DNA of 64,000 nt from Catellatospora tritici (GTDB taxonomy: Bacteria; Actinomycetota; Actinomycetes; Mycobacteriales; Micromonosporaceae): NCBI RefSeq assembly GCF_019083965.1, contig NZ_JAHRCY010000003.1, positions 260,706 through 324,705 of the forward strand, written 5' to 3'. Shown piece by piece: positions 8,943-19,408 of this stretch. A program made the position numbers and the translations under genes. The notes below the pieces were generated by a model. That model worked only from the letters and a program-made list of their open reading frames with translations, was not told where the DNA came from and did not search any database. Positions within the stretch are counted from its first letter, which is position 1. Each line of letters begins with the position of its first letter.

Positions 8943-9021
8943 GGCCCGCCCCCTCGTGCGCTCGACCGCTTTCCACCCATTGTCGGCACCCGTTCGGGCA
9001 CGCCGGGCAGGTTCGGGCGGA

Positions 9022-9996
9022 TCAGAGTCGGGCGAACCAGTCGCGTACGGCGTCGACCCCGCCGCCGCCGAGCGCGGCCATCAGCGCCACCCGGGCCTTG
9101 ACCGGGGACAGGCCGCGGGCGCCGATCGCGCCGATCCCGGCGGCCAGGCCGGTGCCGGGCGGCAGGTCGGTCAGCGCCGCGGTGCCGGTGCCGCTGCGCG
9201 AGGCGACCACCACCGGAATGTCCCAGCCGACGAGCTCGCTCACGGTGCTGAACAGGCCGACCGGGATGTTGCCCGCCCCGGTCCCGGCCAGCACCACGCC
9301 CCGGGCCCCGGCGTCGACGGCCGCGTTGAGCAGCCCCGGCTCCATGCCGGGGTAGGTCGTGATGAGAGCGACGTCGGGTTCGGGGTCGCCGGTCACGGCC
9401 GGGGGGCGCGGCGGGACAGCGCTCAGCAGCTCGACCTTGGCGCCGATGACCTGGCCGAGCGGCCCGGCCGGGCCGGAGCCGAACAGCGCCACCCGGTCGG
9501 CGTCGACAAGCGTCGCCAGCCGCGCGGCGTGCAGCTCGCCCGCCGCGCACACGAGCACCCCGGCTCCGGTCAGCCCGGGTTCGGACGCTGCGGTGAGCGC
9601 GTCGGCCAGGTTGCCGGGAGCATCGGCGTCGGGGTCGTCCAGGCGCCGCTGGCCGCCGGTGAACACGATGGGCCCGCGCCCGGCGGCGGGCCCGGCGAGC
9701 AGGTCGGCCAGGTAGGCGCTCTCCTCCAGGGTGTCCGGACCGTGGGCGACGACCACGCCGTGGTAGCCGTCGTCGAGCAGCGCGCCGCGGACCCGGCGGG
9801 CCAGCGCCAGCATGGTGGTGGGGGAGATGTCCCAGCTCGGCTCGGCCATGACGTCGACCGGGGTGACGTGGACGCCGGCGAGGGCCGGACCGGCCGCCTC
9901 CAGCAGCTCGTGGGCGCTGGCGACGGCCGGTCGTTCGCCGTGGTGGGTGTGGGCGTAGGTGTCCTTCAGCGCCAGCAGCAGCAGCCGTGTGGTCAT
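9022..9996 (-). CDS. Asparaginase-family protein with altered active site
   Basis: This 324-residue protein has the length and layout of bacterial L-asparaginases, which hydrolyse asparagine to aspartate and ammonia: an N-terminal Rossmann-like domain, PSWDISPTTMLALARRV (like the WDxSPxxMxxLA segment of the family), VVVAHGPDTLEESAYLADLL, FTGGQRRLDDPDADAPGNLADAL and a C-terminal domain with GARGVVLAGTGAGNIP. Two active-site blocks are unusual. The TGGTIA motif near the N-terminus reads ALKDTYAHT, keeping one Thr but not the two glycines, and the HGTDT motif reads HGPDT, replacing the second catalytic threonine with proline. The usual Lys of the third motif is also not evident. It may be inactive or act on another substrate. 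AGGAG precedes the ATG at 9996. Confidence 0.8.
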   Translation of the reverse strand: MTTRLLLLALKDTYAHTHHGERPAVASAHELLEAAGPALAGVHVTPVDVMAEPSWDISPTTMLALARRVRGALLDDGYHGVVVAHGPDTLEESAYLADLLAGPAAGRGPIVFTGGQRRLDDPDADAPGNLADALTAASEPGLTGAGVLVCAAGELHAARLATLVDADRVALFGSGPAGPLGQVIGAKVELLSAVPPRPPAVTGDPEPDVALITTYPGMEPGLLNAAVDAGARGVVLAGTGAGNIPVGLFSTVSELVGWDIPVVVASRSGTGTAALTDLPPGTGLAAGIGAIGARGLSPVKARVALMAALGGGGVDAVRDWFARL

Positions 9997-10043
9997 TCGG
10001 AAACTCCTATCGCGCCGTCCACCACGTCGTCCACCCGGGGTGG

Positions 10044-12311
<2,268 letters not shown>

Positions 12312-12467
12312 TTACCGATAAAACGGACTTCTGGGTAGATGTCTCCTGGCGATGATCGCCTGCCCGCCCAACGACCGACCGGACCGCCGTGACACGGGCG
12401 ACGATGCGGCCATGATGGACGGTCACCGTCCGAAATGGAAATCGCCAGCTCCCGGCCGTGTAGTGGA

Positions 12468-13334
12468 TCAGCCCAGGGCCTGCATGAGCGGGCTGTAGTG
12501 CGGTCCCCGGTCGCCGCGAACCGGGCCGAGCGCCATGATCGTGCAGGTGAAGCGCTCGGACAGCCCGTGCGCCGTGGCCCACTCGCGCAGGTGCGGACGG
12601 CGCTCGTCGAAGTCGACCCGGACCTCCCCGTCGGTGCCGGTGACCGTCTCGGTGATCAGGGCCAGCGCGTCGTCATCGGATCCGGCGACCACCGGACCGA
12701 CCATCAGGCGGTCGGTGTTGGGCCACGCGGCCGCGAAGCCGGTGATCTCACCGTCGCGCTCGGCCACCCGCAGGCTGCTGCAGAACTCCGGCAGCAGGCG
12801 CAGCACGGACGTGCGCTCGGCGCCCATGGTCACGGTGTCCAGGCGGGCGATCGCGGGCAGGTCGGCCTCGGTCGCCGGGCGGGTCGCCGCGGTGGTGGAT
12901 TGTGCGACGGGCGGGGTGAAGGTGCCGACGTGGACGTGGCGGGTGCCCAGGGCGGTGAAACCGAGCTTCTCGTACAGCGGGCGGCCCTGCTCGGTGGCGT
13001 CGAGGATGGCCGTGGCGGATCCGGCCTGCGCCAGCGCGTGCTCCATCAGCCGTCGGCCGAGGCCGTGTCCGCCCAGGCGGGCGGCGACCAGCACCATGCT
13101 GATCGCGGCGACGTCGGCGCCGTATCTGGTCAGGATCGTGGTGCCGACCAGTTCGTCGCCGTCACGGATGCCGTAGACCTCGCCGACGGCGAACAGGAAC
13201 CGCCATTTGCCCTCCTCGGACAGCCAGCCCCGGTCGTCGGCCAGCGCCAGGCAGCCGGGCAGGTCATCCAGGGTCAGGCGTACCACGTCGTTCGTCACCA
13301 GCGGATGCTCGCATTCCCGCCGGCCCCCGGTCAC
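12468..13334 (-). CDS. GNAT family N-acetyltransferase with C-terminal Acetyltransf_18-like domain
   Basis: The 288-residue protein has an N-terminal GNAT fold (RLTLDDLPGCLALADDRGW, VGTTILTRYG, ISMVLVAARLGGHGLGRRLMEHAL) in which GHGLGRR is the acetyl-CoA pyrophosphate loop, and GRPLYEKLGF as the usual GNAT motif B. A second region (RPATEADLPAIARLD onward) resembles the C-terminal domain of two-domain acetyltransferases of the YitH kind. The acetyl acceptor cannot be predicted. The given start is the GTG at 13334; an in-frame GTG 12 codons later (before TNDVVRLTL) is an equally plausible start. It is divergent from the MFS exporter gene, with 77 bp between them. Confidence 0.85.
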   Translation of the reverse strand: MTGGRRECEHPLVTNDVVRLTLDDLPGCLALADDRGWLSEEGKWRFLFAVGEVYGIRDGDELVGTTILTRYGADVAAISMVLVAARLGGHGLGRRLMEHALAQAGSATAILDATEQGRPLYEKLGFTALGTRHVHVGTFTPPVAQSTTAATRPATEADLPAIARLDTVTMGAERTSVLRLLPEFCSSLRVAERDGEITGFAAAWPNTDRLMVGPVVAGSDDDALALITETVTGTDGEVRVDFDERRPHLREWATAHGLSERFTCTIMALGPVRGDRGPHYSPLMQALG

Positions 13335-13411
13335 CTGCGTTTCCGGGCTGAGCCGCAGGTCACATTCGGCCCGATTTACAAACCGTACGTACGTATTGTT
13401 GAATCGGCGGC

Positions 13412-14623
13412 ATGATCCAGAGACTGCTGCCGCCGCCCGGTCCCGCCCGCCTGCTCAACCTCGCCACGCTGATCAACACGGCGGGCAACGGGCTCTGGCT
13501 CACCGTGAACGTCCTCTACCTGACCCGGGTGGTGGGATTCTCGCCGCGCGAGGTTGGGTTCGGGCTCACCGCCGCCACCGCCGTCTGCGTCGTGGCCAGC
13601 ACCCCGATGGGCTACCTGGCCGACCGGTTCGGCCCGCGCCGCATGCAGATCGCGTGCTTCGCGGCGCTGTCGCTGCTCACCGCCGCGATGCTGCCGGTGC
13701 GCACCTTCGGCGCGTTCGTCGCCGTCGCGGCGCTGACCGCGCTGGCCGACGCCGGGCAGCGCGGCGCCCGAGGCGCCCTCATCGCGGGCGTCATCCCCGC
13801 CGACCAGCGGGTGCGGGCCCGCGCCTTCCTGCGGGTGACCACTAACGTCGGCATCTCGGTCGGGGCGGCGCTGGCCGGGATCGCGCTGGCGGTGGACACA
13901 CCCACGGCGTACCGGCTGGTCATCCTCGGCAACGCGGTCAGCTTCGCCGCCGCCGCCCTGGTCGGGACCCGCCTGCCCGCGGTGGCGCCGGTGCCCGCCG
14001 GGCCCGGCCCGCGCCTGGTCGCCCTGCGCGACCGGCCCTACCTGGCCTTCGTCGCCCTGGACGGCCTGATGTCGATGCACTTCGACATCCTCAACATCGT
14101 CCTGCCGCTGTGGATCGTCTCGCACACCCACGCCCCGGCCTGGCTGGCCGCGGTGCTGCTGCTGGTCAACACCACCATGGTGGTGGCCTGGCAGGTCCGC
14201 GCCGCCCGCGGCACCGAGGAGCTGTCCGGGGCCGCCCGCGCCAGCCGCAGCGCCGGGCTGTTCGTCGGCGGCGCCTGCCTGATCTTCGCCGCCAGCGCCG
14301 GGGTGCCCACCTGGGCCGCGGTCACCCTGCTCATCGCGGGCGCCCTGGTGCACGTCGTCGGCGAGCTGCGCCAGTCCGCGGGCGGCTGGGGCATCTCGTT
14401 CGGCCTGGCCCCCGCCCACGCGCAGGGGCAGTACCAGGCGACCTACGGGATGGGGGCGCAGTTCGGGCGGATGCTCGCCCCGGCGCTGCTCACCTGGCTG
14501 GTGCTCGACCACGGCACCGCCGGATGGCTCGTCCTGGCGGTGCTCTTCGCGACCCTGGCCGCCGCAGTCCCACCCGTCGTCACCTGGGCCGCCTCCCACC
14601 GCCCCCGCCCGGCCACCGCGTAG
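13412..14623 (+). CDS. MFS transporter (drug exporter-like)
   Basis: A 403-residue membrane protein of the major facilitator superfamily with about 12 hydrophobic segments. The loop between TM2 and TM3 reads GYLADRFGPRRMQ, the classic MFS A-motif (GxLaDrxGrkxxl). The N-terminus has NLATLINTAGNGLWLTVNVLYLTRVVG, typical of actinobacterial exporters of small molecules. The substrate is unknown. There is no strong ribosome binding site before the ATG. The 77 bp upstream contain CGTACGTACG (13384-13393), a perfect 10-bp palindrome that may be an operator. A family C palindromic repeat lies directly after its stop. Confidence 0.9.
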   Translation: MIQRLLPPPGPARLLNLATLINTAGNGLWLTVNVLYLTRVVGFSPREVGFGLTAATAVCVVASTPMGYLADRFGPRRMQIACFAALSLLTAAMLPVRTFGAFVAVAALTALADAGQRGARGALIAGVIPADQRVRARAFLRVTTNVGISVGAALAGIALAVDTPTAYRLVILGNAVSFAAAALVGTRLPAVAPVPAGPGPRLVALRDRPYLAFVALDGLMSMHFDILNIVLPLWIVSHTHAPAWLAAVLLLVNTTMVVAWQVRAARGTEELSGAARASRSAGLFVGGACLIFAASAGVPTWAAVTLLIAGALVHVVGELRQSAGGWGISFGLAPAHAQGQYQATYGMGAQFGRMLAPALLTWLVLDHGTAGWLVLAVLFATLAAAVPPVVTWAASHRPRPATA

Positions 14624-14626
14624 ACC

Positions 14627-14697
14627 GCGCAAGTTGCCGGGCAAACGGGCATATCAGCACCGCGATACCCCCTGTTGCCCGGCAACTTGCGTGATCT
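14627..14697. repeat. Intergenic palindromic repeat, family C copy 2
   Basis: CGCAAGTTGCCGGGCAAACG (from 14628) pairs with TGTTGCCCGGCAACTTGCG (ending 14691) across an unpaired spacer. It has the same stem as the copies at 3521 and 32357. It sits between the convergent MFS and fucosidase genes, where it may terminate both transcripts. Confidence 0.85.
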
Positions 14698-14706
14698 TGG
14701 GGTCGG

Positions 14707-15975
14707 TCAGTTGCGGCCCTGGCCGTCGTACAGGTCGAGGTCGCCGTCCAGTTCCACCGCGATGACCGTCGCGTGCGGGTCCACGTCCGCGTCCCGTGGC
14801 CCGTCGATCCAGGTCACCCCCGGCACCTCGCCGTGCCCGCCGGTCACCCGGTGCCCCAGCTCCGCCCCGGTGCCCAGCACGTACGCCCGCTTCACCGCCG
14901 TACGCAGCCCCTTGACCGCCAGCTCCCCGGGCGAGCCGAAGCACACCAGGTACAGCGTGCGGCCGTCGGCCGACCGGGTGCTCGGACCGTAGTGGTGCCC
15001 GGCGGGCAGACCCGCGACCGTGCCCCACACCGCGTCCGCGTGCCGGGCGATCCAGGCACCCAGACCCTCCAGGCGCTCCACCTGCTCCGCCGGGATCACC
15101 CCCGCGGCGGTCGGACCCACGTCCAGCAGCAGGTTTCCGCCCAGCCCGATGGTCTCGGCGAAGTAGCGCACCAGCTGCCCGACCGACTTGAAGTTCGTGT
15201 CGGACTGCCGGAAACCCCAGCTGTCGTTGATGGTCAGACACAGCTCCCACGGCCCGTCCGGCGCCCGCATCGGCAGACCCTGCTCCGGGGTCGCGTAGTC
15301 GCCATAGGACAGCATCCGGGCGTTGAGCACCGTACGCGGGTCGGCGGTCAGGATCCGCTCGGCCAGCGGGGCTAGGCGCCACTGCTGCTCGCTGCGCTCC
15401 CACTCGCCGTCGAACCACAGCAGGTCCGGGTGGAACCGGTCGACCAGCTCGCCGACCTGGGCGTCGCGGTAGTCCAGGTACCGCTGCCAGGCCTGCTCGT
15501 CGTCCGGGGCGCCGTCCTGCGGGGCCACCCAGCGGCTCTCGTTCACCCACGGCGCCCGCCCCTGCGAGCGCACCGACGGGTAGAGCGGGTGGTTCCAGTC
15601 CGAGTGCGAGTAGTAGAAGCCGACCTTGAGACCGTGCTCGCGCAGGGCTTCGGCGTACGGTCCGAGCAGGTCACGCCCCGCCGGAGTGTGCCGGACCACG
15701 TTGAGGTCGCCGTGCGCGGTGTCCCACAGCGCGACGCCGTCGTGGTGGCGCGAGGTGAGCACGGCGTAGCGGGCGCCGACCCGGGCGAACAGCTCGGCCC
15801 ACGCCTTCGGGTCATAACCGGCGGCGGTGAATCCGTCGGCCTGGCGCATGTACTGGTCGTGGGGCACCTCGTCGGCGTAGAACGCCCACGACTCCAGTGT
15901 CCCGTCGACGGCGTAGATCCCCCAGTGCAGGAAGATGCCCAGTTTGGCCTCGGTGAACCACGGCTGCATAGCCAC
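14707..15975 (-). CDS. Alpha-L-fucosidase, GH29
   Basis: The 422-residue protein matches glycoside hydrolase family 29, which releases alpha-linked L-fucose by a retaining mechanism. The N-terminus has PWFTEAKLGIFLHWGIYAV and YDPKAWAELFARVGARYAVL followed by TSRHHDGVALWDT, both family hallmarks, and DLLWFDGEW contains the catalytic nucleophile Asp (about residue 200). LLLDVGPTAAGVIP closes the barrel, as in other GH29 enzymes. There is no signal peptide, so it is probably cytoplasmic and acts on imported oligosaccharides. The start is GTG at 15975, with an in-frame ATG two codons later (MQPWF). It is divergent from an AraC-type regulator 107 bp away, its likely controller. Confidence 0.93.
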   Translation of the reverse strand: MAMQPWFTEAKLGIFLHWGIYAVDGTLESWAFYADEVPHDQYMRQADGFTAAGYDPKAWAELFARVGARYAVLTSRHHDGVALWDTAHGDLNVVRHTPAGRDLLGPYAEALREHGLKVGFYYSHSDWNHPLYPSVRSQGRAPWVNESRWVAPQDGAPDDEQAWQRYLDYRDAQVGELVDRFHPDLLWFDGEWERSEQQWRLAPLAERILTADPRTVLNARMLSYGDYATPEQGLPMRAPDGPWELCLTINDSWGFRQSDTNFKSVGQLVRYFAETIGLGGNLLLDVGPTAAGVIPAEQVERLEGLGAWIARHADAVWGTVAGLPAGHHYGPSTRSADGRTLYLVCFGSPGELAVKGLRTAVKRAYVLGTGAELGHRVTGGHGEVPGVTWIDGPRDADVDPHATVIAVELDGDLDLYDGQGRN

Positions 15976-16082
15976 GTTGACGTTTCTCCAGTGTGCGTCG
16001 CTGGTCGGTAACGTGGAGAGGCTATGCGGCGGCGAGCCCGCGCAGCGTGGGTCGTAATCACCACTGCTGGTAGATTTTCACC

Positions 16083-16871
16083 ATGCCGGATCTGGAACCG
16101 GGGGGCGGCCGGGTGCGGCTGCGGCTGCACGAGCCGCCCCGCGTGGTCAACATCGGCGTCGGGCTGCACGGGGTGGGCACCGTACGGGACGTGTTCCTGC
16201 TGCCCGACCTGTGGCAGTTGCACCTGTACGGCTACCACGCCGAACTCACCCTCGGCGGCCTGACGCACGAGATCCGCCCCGGCCACGTGAGCCTCATCCC
16301 GCCGGGGCACGAGGTCGCCTTCCGCTACCGGGGACGATCGGAGCACCTGTACGCCCACCTGCGGCTGCCGGGCGGCGGCCCGGCGCTGTCCGTGCCGGTG
16401 ATGCAGGACGCCGCCGACCGGACCCCCGTGCTGCGCGACCTGTTCAGCCAGGCCCTGGCCGCCGCACCCCGCGACGGCGCGCACGCTGACGCCGAGGTGT
16501 GGGCGCTGCTGTGGCGGATCAGCCGCCTGCCCGGTCCGGCGGCAGCCACACCGGGCGGACCGCATCCGGCGGTGGCCGCCGCGACCGCCCACATCGAGCT
16601 GCGCCTGGCCGAACCGTTGACCGTGCCGGAGATCGCCCGGCACGCGGGCGTCTCACACAACCACCTGACCCGGCTGTTCCGCGCCGAGACCGGCGACACC
16701 GTCGTGGCTTACCTCCGTCGCCGCCGCCTGGCCCGCGCGGAGCATCTGCTGCGGCGCTCCACCCTGTCGATTCCGGCGATCGCGGCGCTGGTCGGGCTGG
16801 CCGACCTGCAGGCGTTCAACAAAGCGTGTCGGCGTGAGTTGGGGGCGTCGCCGCGCGCCCTCCGGGGGTAA
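16083..16871 (+). CDS. AraC family transcriptional regulator
   Basis: This 262-residue regulator has an N-terminal cupin-like sensing domain (VNIGVGLHGVGTVRDVFLLPDLWQLHLY, IRPGHVSLIPPGHEVAFRYRGRSEHLYAHLRL) and a C-terminal double helix-turn-helix (EPLTVPEIARHAGVSHNHLTRLFRAETG, then STLSIPAIAALVGLADLQAFNKACRRELGASP). It most likely controls the divergent GH29 fucosidase in response to a sugar. The ATG at 16083 lacks a Shine-Dalgarno sequence, but TAGATT at 16071-16076 would place transcription initiation at about the start codon, so a leaderless message is plausible. Confidence 0.9.
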   Translation: MPDLEPGGGRVRLRLHEPPRVVNIGVGLHGVGTVRDVFLLPDLWQLHLYGYHAELTLGGLTHEIRPGHVSLIPPGHEVAFRYRGRSEHLYAHLRLPGGGPALSVPVMQDAADRTPVLRDLFSQALAAAPRDGAHADAEVWALLWRISRLPGPAAATPGGPHPAVAAATAHIELRLAEPLTVPEIARHAGVSHNHLTRLFRAETGDTVVAYLRRRRLARAEHLLRRSTLSIPAIAALVGLADLQAFNKACRRELGASPRALRG

Positions 16872-16926
16872 GGAAGGGCACCTTCTTATCGCTTTCCGTA
16901 GTAAAAGGTGCCCTTCTTATAATAAG
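16869..16926. repeat. Family A hairpin, copy 2
   Basis: TAAGGAAGGGCACCTTCTTA (from 16869) and AAAAGGTGCCCTTCTTATAA (from 16903) form a hairpin that overlaps the TAA stop of the AraC gene. The rest of the 282-bp gap up to 17153 holds no supported gene; a 70-codon frame at 16937-17149 has no family resemblance or ribosome binding site. Confidence 0.85.
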
Positions 16927-17153
16927 AGTCTTTTCATTGACTGATCCCAATGTGGACAATATTCGAGGAATAGACCTGCCGGAGCACCTTCCGCGCCTCG
17001 CCCCACGAGCCACGGCGCTCGATCGGCACGGGCACTCACAACATCAAAGACCGCGATACCGTATGACCCGCATCGACGTTTCCGGCGAAGGCCGTGGCCG
17101 CCGAGCGCGGCGTCGTCTGCCGGATCCGTTCGAGCAAGCCCAGGAGTAGCACG

Positions 17154-17822
17154 ATGAAGCTGACTATCGTGGCGGCGACCGGCGGCATCGGCAGCCAGCT
17201 CCTCGTCCAGGCCGTCGCCGCCGGTCATGAGGCCACCGCCGTCGTGCGGAATCCGAAAAGGCTCCCCGACGCATCGGTACGCGTCGTCACGGCCGATCTC
17301 TCGGCAGCCGATCCGTCGCAGTTGCGGTCCGCGGTCGACGGCGCCGACGCGGTGCTCTCCGGACTCGGGGCACGATCGGGCGCCGAGGCGGGTGTCGCCT
17401 CACGGGGCACCCGCGCCCTCGTCCAGGCGATGCAGGCGACGGGCGTACGGCGCATCGTCGTCGTCAGTGCCGCATCGGTCGGCACCGTGCCGTCACCAGG
17501 GCGGCCGAACCCGCCGCGCCACAACCCCGGCGACGGGTTCTTCATGCGGCACCTGGCCGCTCCGCTGGCCAAGGCCGCGTTCCGCAGGCACTACGTCGAC
17601 CTGGCGCTGATGGAGGATGTCCTGCGCGACAGCGACCTGGACTGGACGATCTCCCGCCCACCCCGTCTACTCAACGGGCGCGTGACGCGCAAATACCGGA
17701 CGGCGTACGAGCAGAACGTCCGCGCCGGCATGTTCATCTCCCGCGCCGACGTCGCCCACCACATGCTCGACGCGCTCGACCATCCCGAGACGATCCATCG
17801 CACCATCGGGATCGCCTACTAA
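17154..17822 (+). CDS. NAD(P)-binding protein, NmrA/BLVRB-like atypical SDR
   Basis: The 222-residue protein is a one-domain Rossmann-fold protein. The nucleotide-binding loop reads KLTIVAATGGIGSQLLVQAVAAGHEATAVVRNP at the very N-terminus, followed by VRVVTADLSAADPSQLRSAVDGADAVLSGLG and the strand RIVVVSAASV, as in NAD(P)-binding NmrA-like and biliverdin reductase B-like proteins. DLDWTISRPPRLLNG and ISRADVAHHMLDAL are the usual C-terminal blocks of that group. Substrate unknown. The open frame begins at 17094, but AGGAG at 17142-17146 fits the ATG at 17154. A small membrane protein gene follows after about 100 bp on the same strand. Confidence 0.88.
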   Translation: MKLTIVAATGGIGSQLLVQAVAAGHEATAVVRNPKRLPDASVRVVTADLSAADPSQLRSAVDGADAVLSGLGARSGAEAGVASRGTRALVQAMQATGVRRIVVVSAASVGTVPSPGRPNPPRHNPGDGFFMRHLAAPLAKAAFRRHYVDLALMEDVLRDSDLDWTISRPPRLLNGRVTRKYRTAYEQNVRAGMFISRADVAHHMLDALDHPETIHRTIGIAY

Positions 17823-17921
17823 CGCCTGGACCAGGAGCAGAAACCACTTGAAGAGTCTCAAGCCCACGGGCGACGCCCGTGAGTCCGGGTGGTCATCCGG
17901 TATCCGCGCGGAGCGGGCCGC

Positions 17922-18374
17922 GTGAAGCGCCGGCGGCTACACCGCGCCACCTTCGTCGCGGCCGGGATCTACAACATCGCCTGGGGCTGCTACGCGGTCC
18001 TCGATCCGCAATGGTTCTTCCGCGTCACGGGCCTGCCACTGTCGAACTCGCCGCAGATATTCGCCTGCCTCGGCATGGTCCTCGGCCTGTACGGTCTGCT
18101 CTACCTGGAGGTGGCCCGGCGGCCCGAACACGGCTGGCCGGCTGCCGCCGTCGGGTTCACCGGCAAGATCCTCGGACCCCTGGGCCTGGCGTGGCTCATC
18201 GCCACCGGCGTCTGGCCGATCAGCACCGTCATCATGATCATCACCAACGACCTGATCTGGTGGATCCCCTTCAGCTGCTACCTGCTCGACGCCTGGCCGG
18301 ACTTCCGAGCCACGTGGCGGTCTCCGTCACCGCAACATGATCAGGCCGAGGACGTCCCCGCCGCACCCCGGTGA
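17922..18374 (+). CDS. Small four-helix membrane protein
   Basis: The protein of about 150 residues has a basic N-terminus (KRRRLHRATF) and four hydrophobic segments (AAGIYNIAWGCYAVL, IFACLGMVLGLYGLLYLEV, ILGPLGLAWLIATGVW, TVIMIITNDLIWWIPFSCYLL). I do not recognise a named family. The frame opens with a GTG at 17889, but GGAG 8 bases before the GTG at 17922 makes that start more likely. It follows the NAD(P)-binding protein gene and could be cotranscribed with it. Confidence 0.7.
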   Translation: MKRRRLHRATFVAAGIYNIAWGCYAVLDPQWFFRVTGLPLSNSPQIFACLGMVLGLYGLLYLEVARRPEHGWPAAAVGFTGKILGPLGLAWLIATGVWPISTVIMIITNDLIWWIPFSCYLLDAWPDFRATWRSPSPQHDQAEDVPAAPR

Positions 18375-18595
18375 GCGTCGCGGCGACCGGTAGGGCGGCC
18401 CATTGGGCGCGATCTGGTGTAGCAGCCGGGTGCGCCTGCGGGGAAAGTCGTCGCGCGTCAGGTACCACCACATCCACGCATACATAACGAGAACGGCATA
18501 TTTGGGTTGCTGGTCAATAACCCCTGAGGGTGGCGCGATATGGGGCTGCGGCGGGTCGCATGACCATAAACTGGGCGCGGAGGGGGTGGTTCTCC

Positions 18596-19273
18596 ATGCC
18601 CATCAAACGCTGGCACAACGTGCGGACCGGGCCGACGGGCGACAAGATCATATCGATCTTCGAGAAGTACTACCCGAAGAAGCGTGACCTCTACGTCAGC
18701 TCCGGCATGGACGGCGACCATGGCGGCTCCAGCCACCACTACGGTCTCAGCCACCAGGGCTCACCCACCGCAGCGGTCGACTTCGGGGTGGGCGCGAAGT
18801 CGACGATAGGCCGGGACCTGGCCAAATGGATCGAGGACGAGTTCCACGACCAGTGCGTCGAACTGATCCACACCACCCCGTTCCCCGACGACGACGGGTT
18901 CTACGTCAAGAACGGGCAGAAGATCTCGTCGTACGGCGCCGGCACCGACGCCGCGCATGCCGATCACGTACACCTGGCCATGTCCGCGGTCCAGGCCGAC
19001 GAGGTGCTGGCCCGGCTGGAGCGCAAGTACGGCGACAAGGTCAAGGGCACCCGGGCCCGCCGCACCACCACCGCCAAGAAGACGACCGCGAAGAAGGCGC
19101 CCGCCAAGAAGGCAGCCGGTGCGGCGAGCAAGCGTTACACCGTCAAGGCCGGGGACACCCTCACCGCGATCGCCAACCGCTTCGACACCACGGTGCTGGA
19201 GCTGTGCCGCCTCAACCCGCAGATCACCGACCCCGACCTCATCGAGATCGGCTGGCGTCTCCGCATCACCTGA
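18596..19273 (+). CDS. M15-like peptidase domain with basic linker and C-terminal LysM
   Basis: This 225-residue protein probably acts on peptidoglycan. The N-terminal about 140 residues contain SSHHYGLSHQGSPTAAVDFG and, later, AHADHVHLAM; the spaced His, Asp and HxH positions resemble the zinc site of M15 D,D-peptidases. A lysine/alanine linker (about residues 148-175, AKKTTAKKAPAKKAAG) leads to a LysM domain (YTVKAGDTLTAIANRFDTTVLELCRLNPQITDPDLIEIGWRLRI). No signal peptide is visible, which is odd for a cell-wall enzyme. I chose the ATG at 18596 because of GGAGGGGG just upstream; an ATG at 18560 is also in frame. The 221 bp upstream show no gene. Confidence 0.75.
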   Translation: MPIKRWHNVRTGPTGDKIISIFEKYYPKKRDLYVSSGMDGDHGGSSHHYGLSHQGSPTAAVDFGVGAKSTIGRDLAKWIEDEFHDQCVELIHTTPFPDDDGFYVKNGQKISSYGAGTDAAHADHVHLAMSAVQADEVLARLERKYGDKVKGTRARRTTTAKKTTAKKAPAKKAAGAASKRYTVKAGDTLTAIANRFDTTVLELCRLNPQITDPDLIEIGWRLRIT

Positions 19274-19348
19274 CCGCACACCGCGGCCATGCGCCCGCCC
19301 GCTCGCGCCCGCTCGCGCCCGTGGCGTCGCCGCTCGCGTGGCGTTGCT

Positions 19349-19408
19349 GCAATTTCGGGGAAAGTGCAGCTATCCGCGCCAAGATTCCTGCACTTTCCCC
19401 GAAACCGC
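19349..19408. repeat. Palindromic repeat, family B copy 1
   Basis: GCAATTTCGGGGAAAGTGCAG (19349-19369) pairs with CTGCACTTTCCCCGAAACCGC (19388-19408). The spacer contains CCAAGATTC. The left end of this repeat supplies the last codons and stop of the antiporter gene on the minus strand. Confidence 0.85.

Noticed and set aside
16937..17149. A 70-codon plus-strand frame before the NAD(P)-binding protein gene
   Set aside because: It has no ribosome binding site, no family resemblance and atypical composition; it overlaps the presumed promoter.
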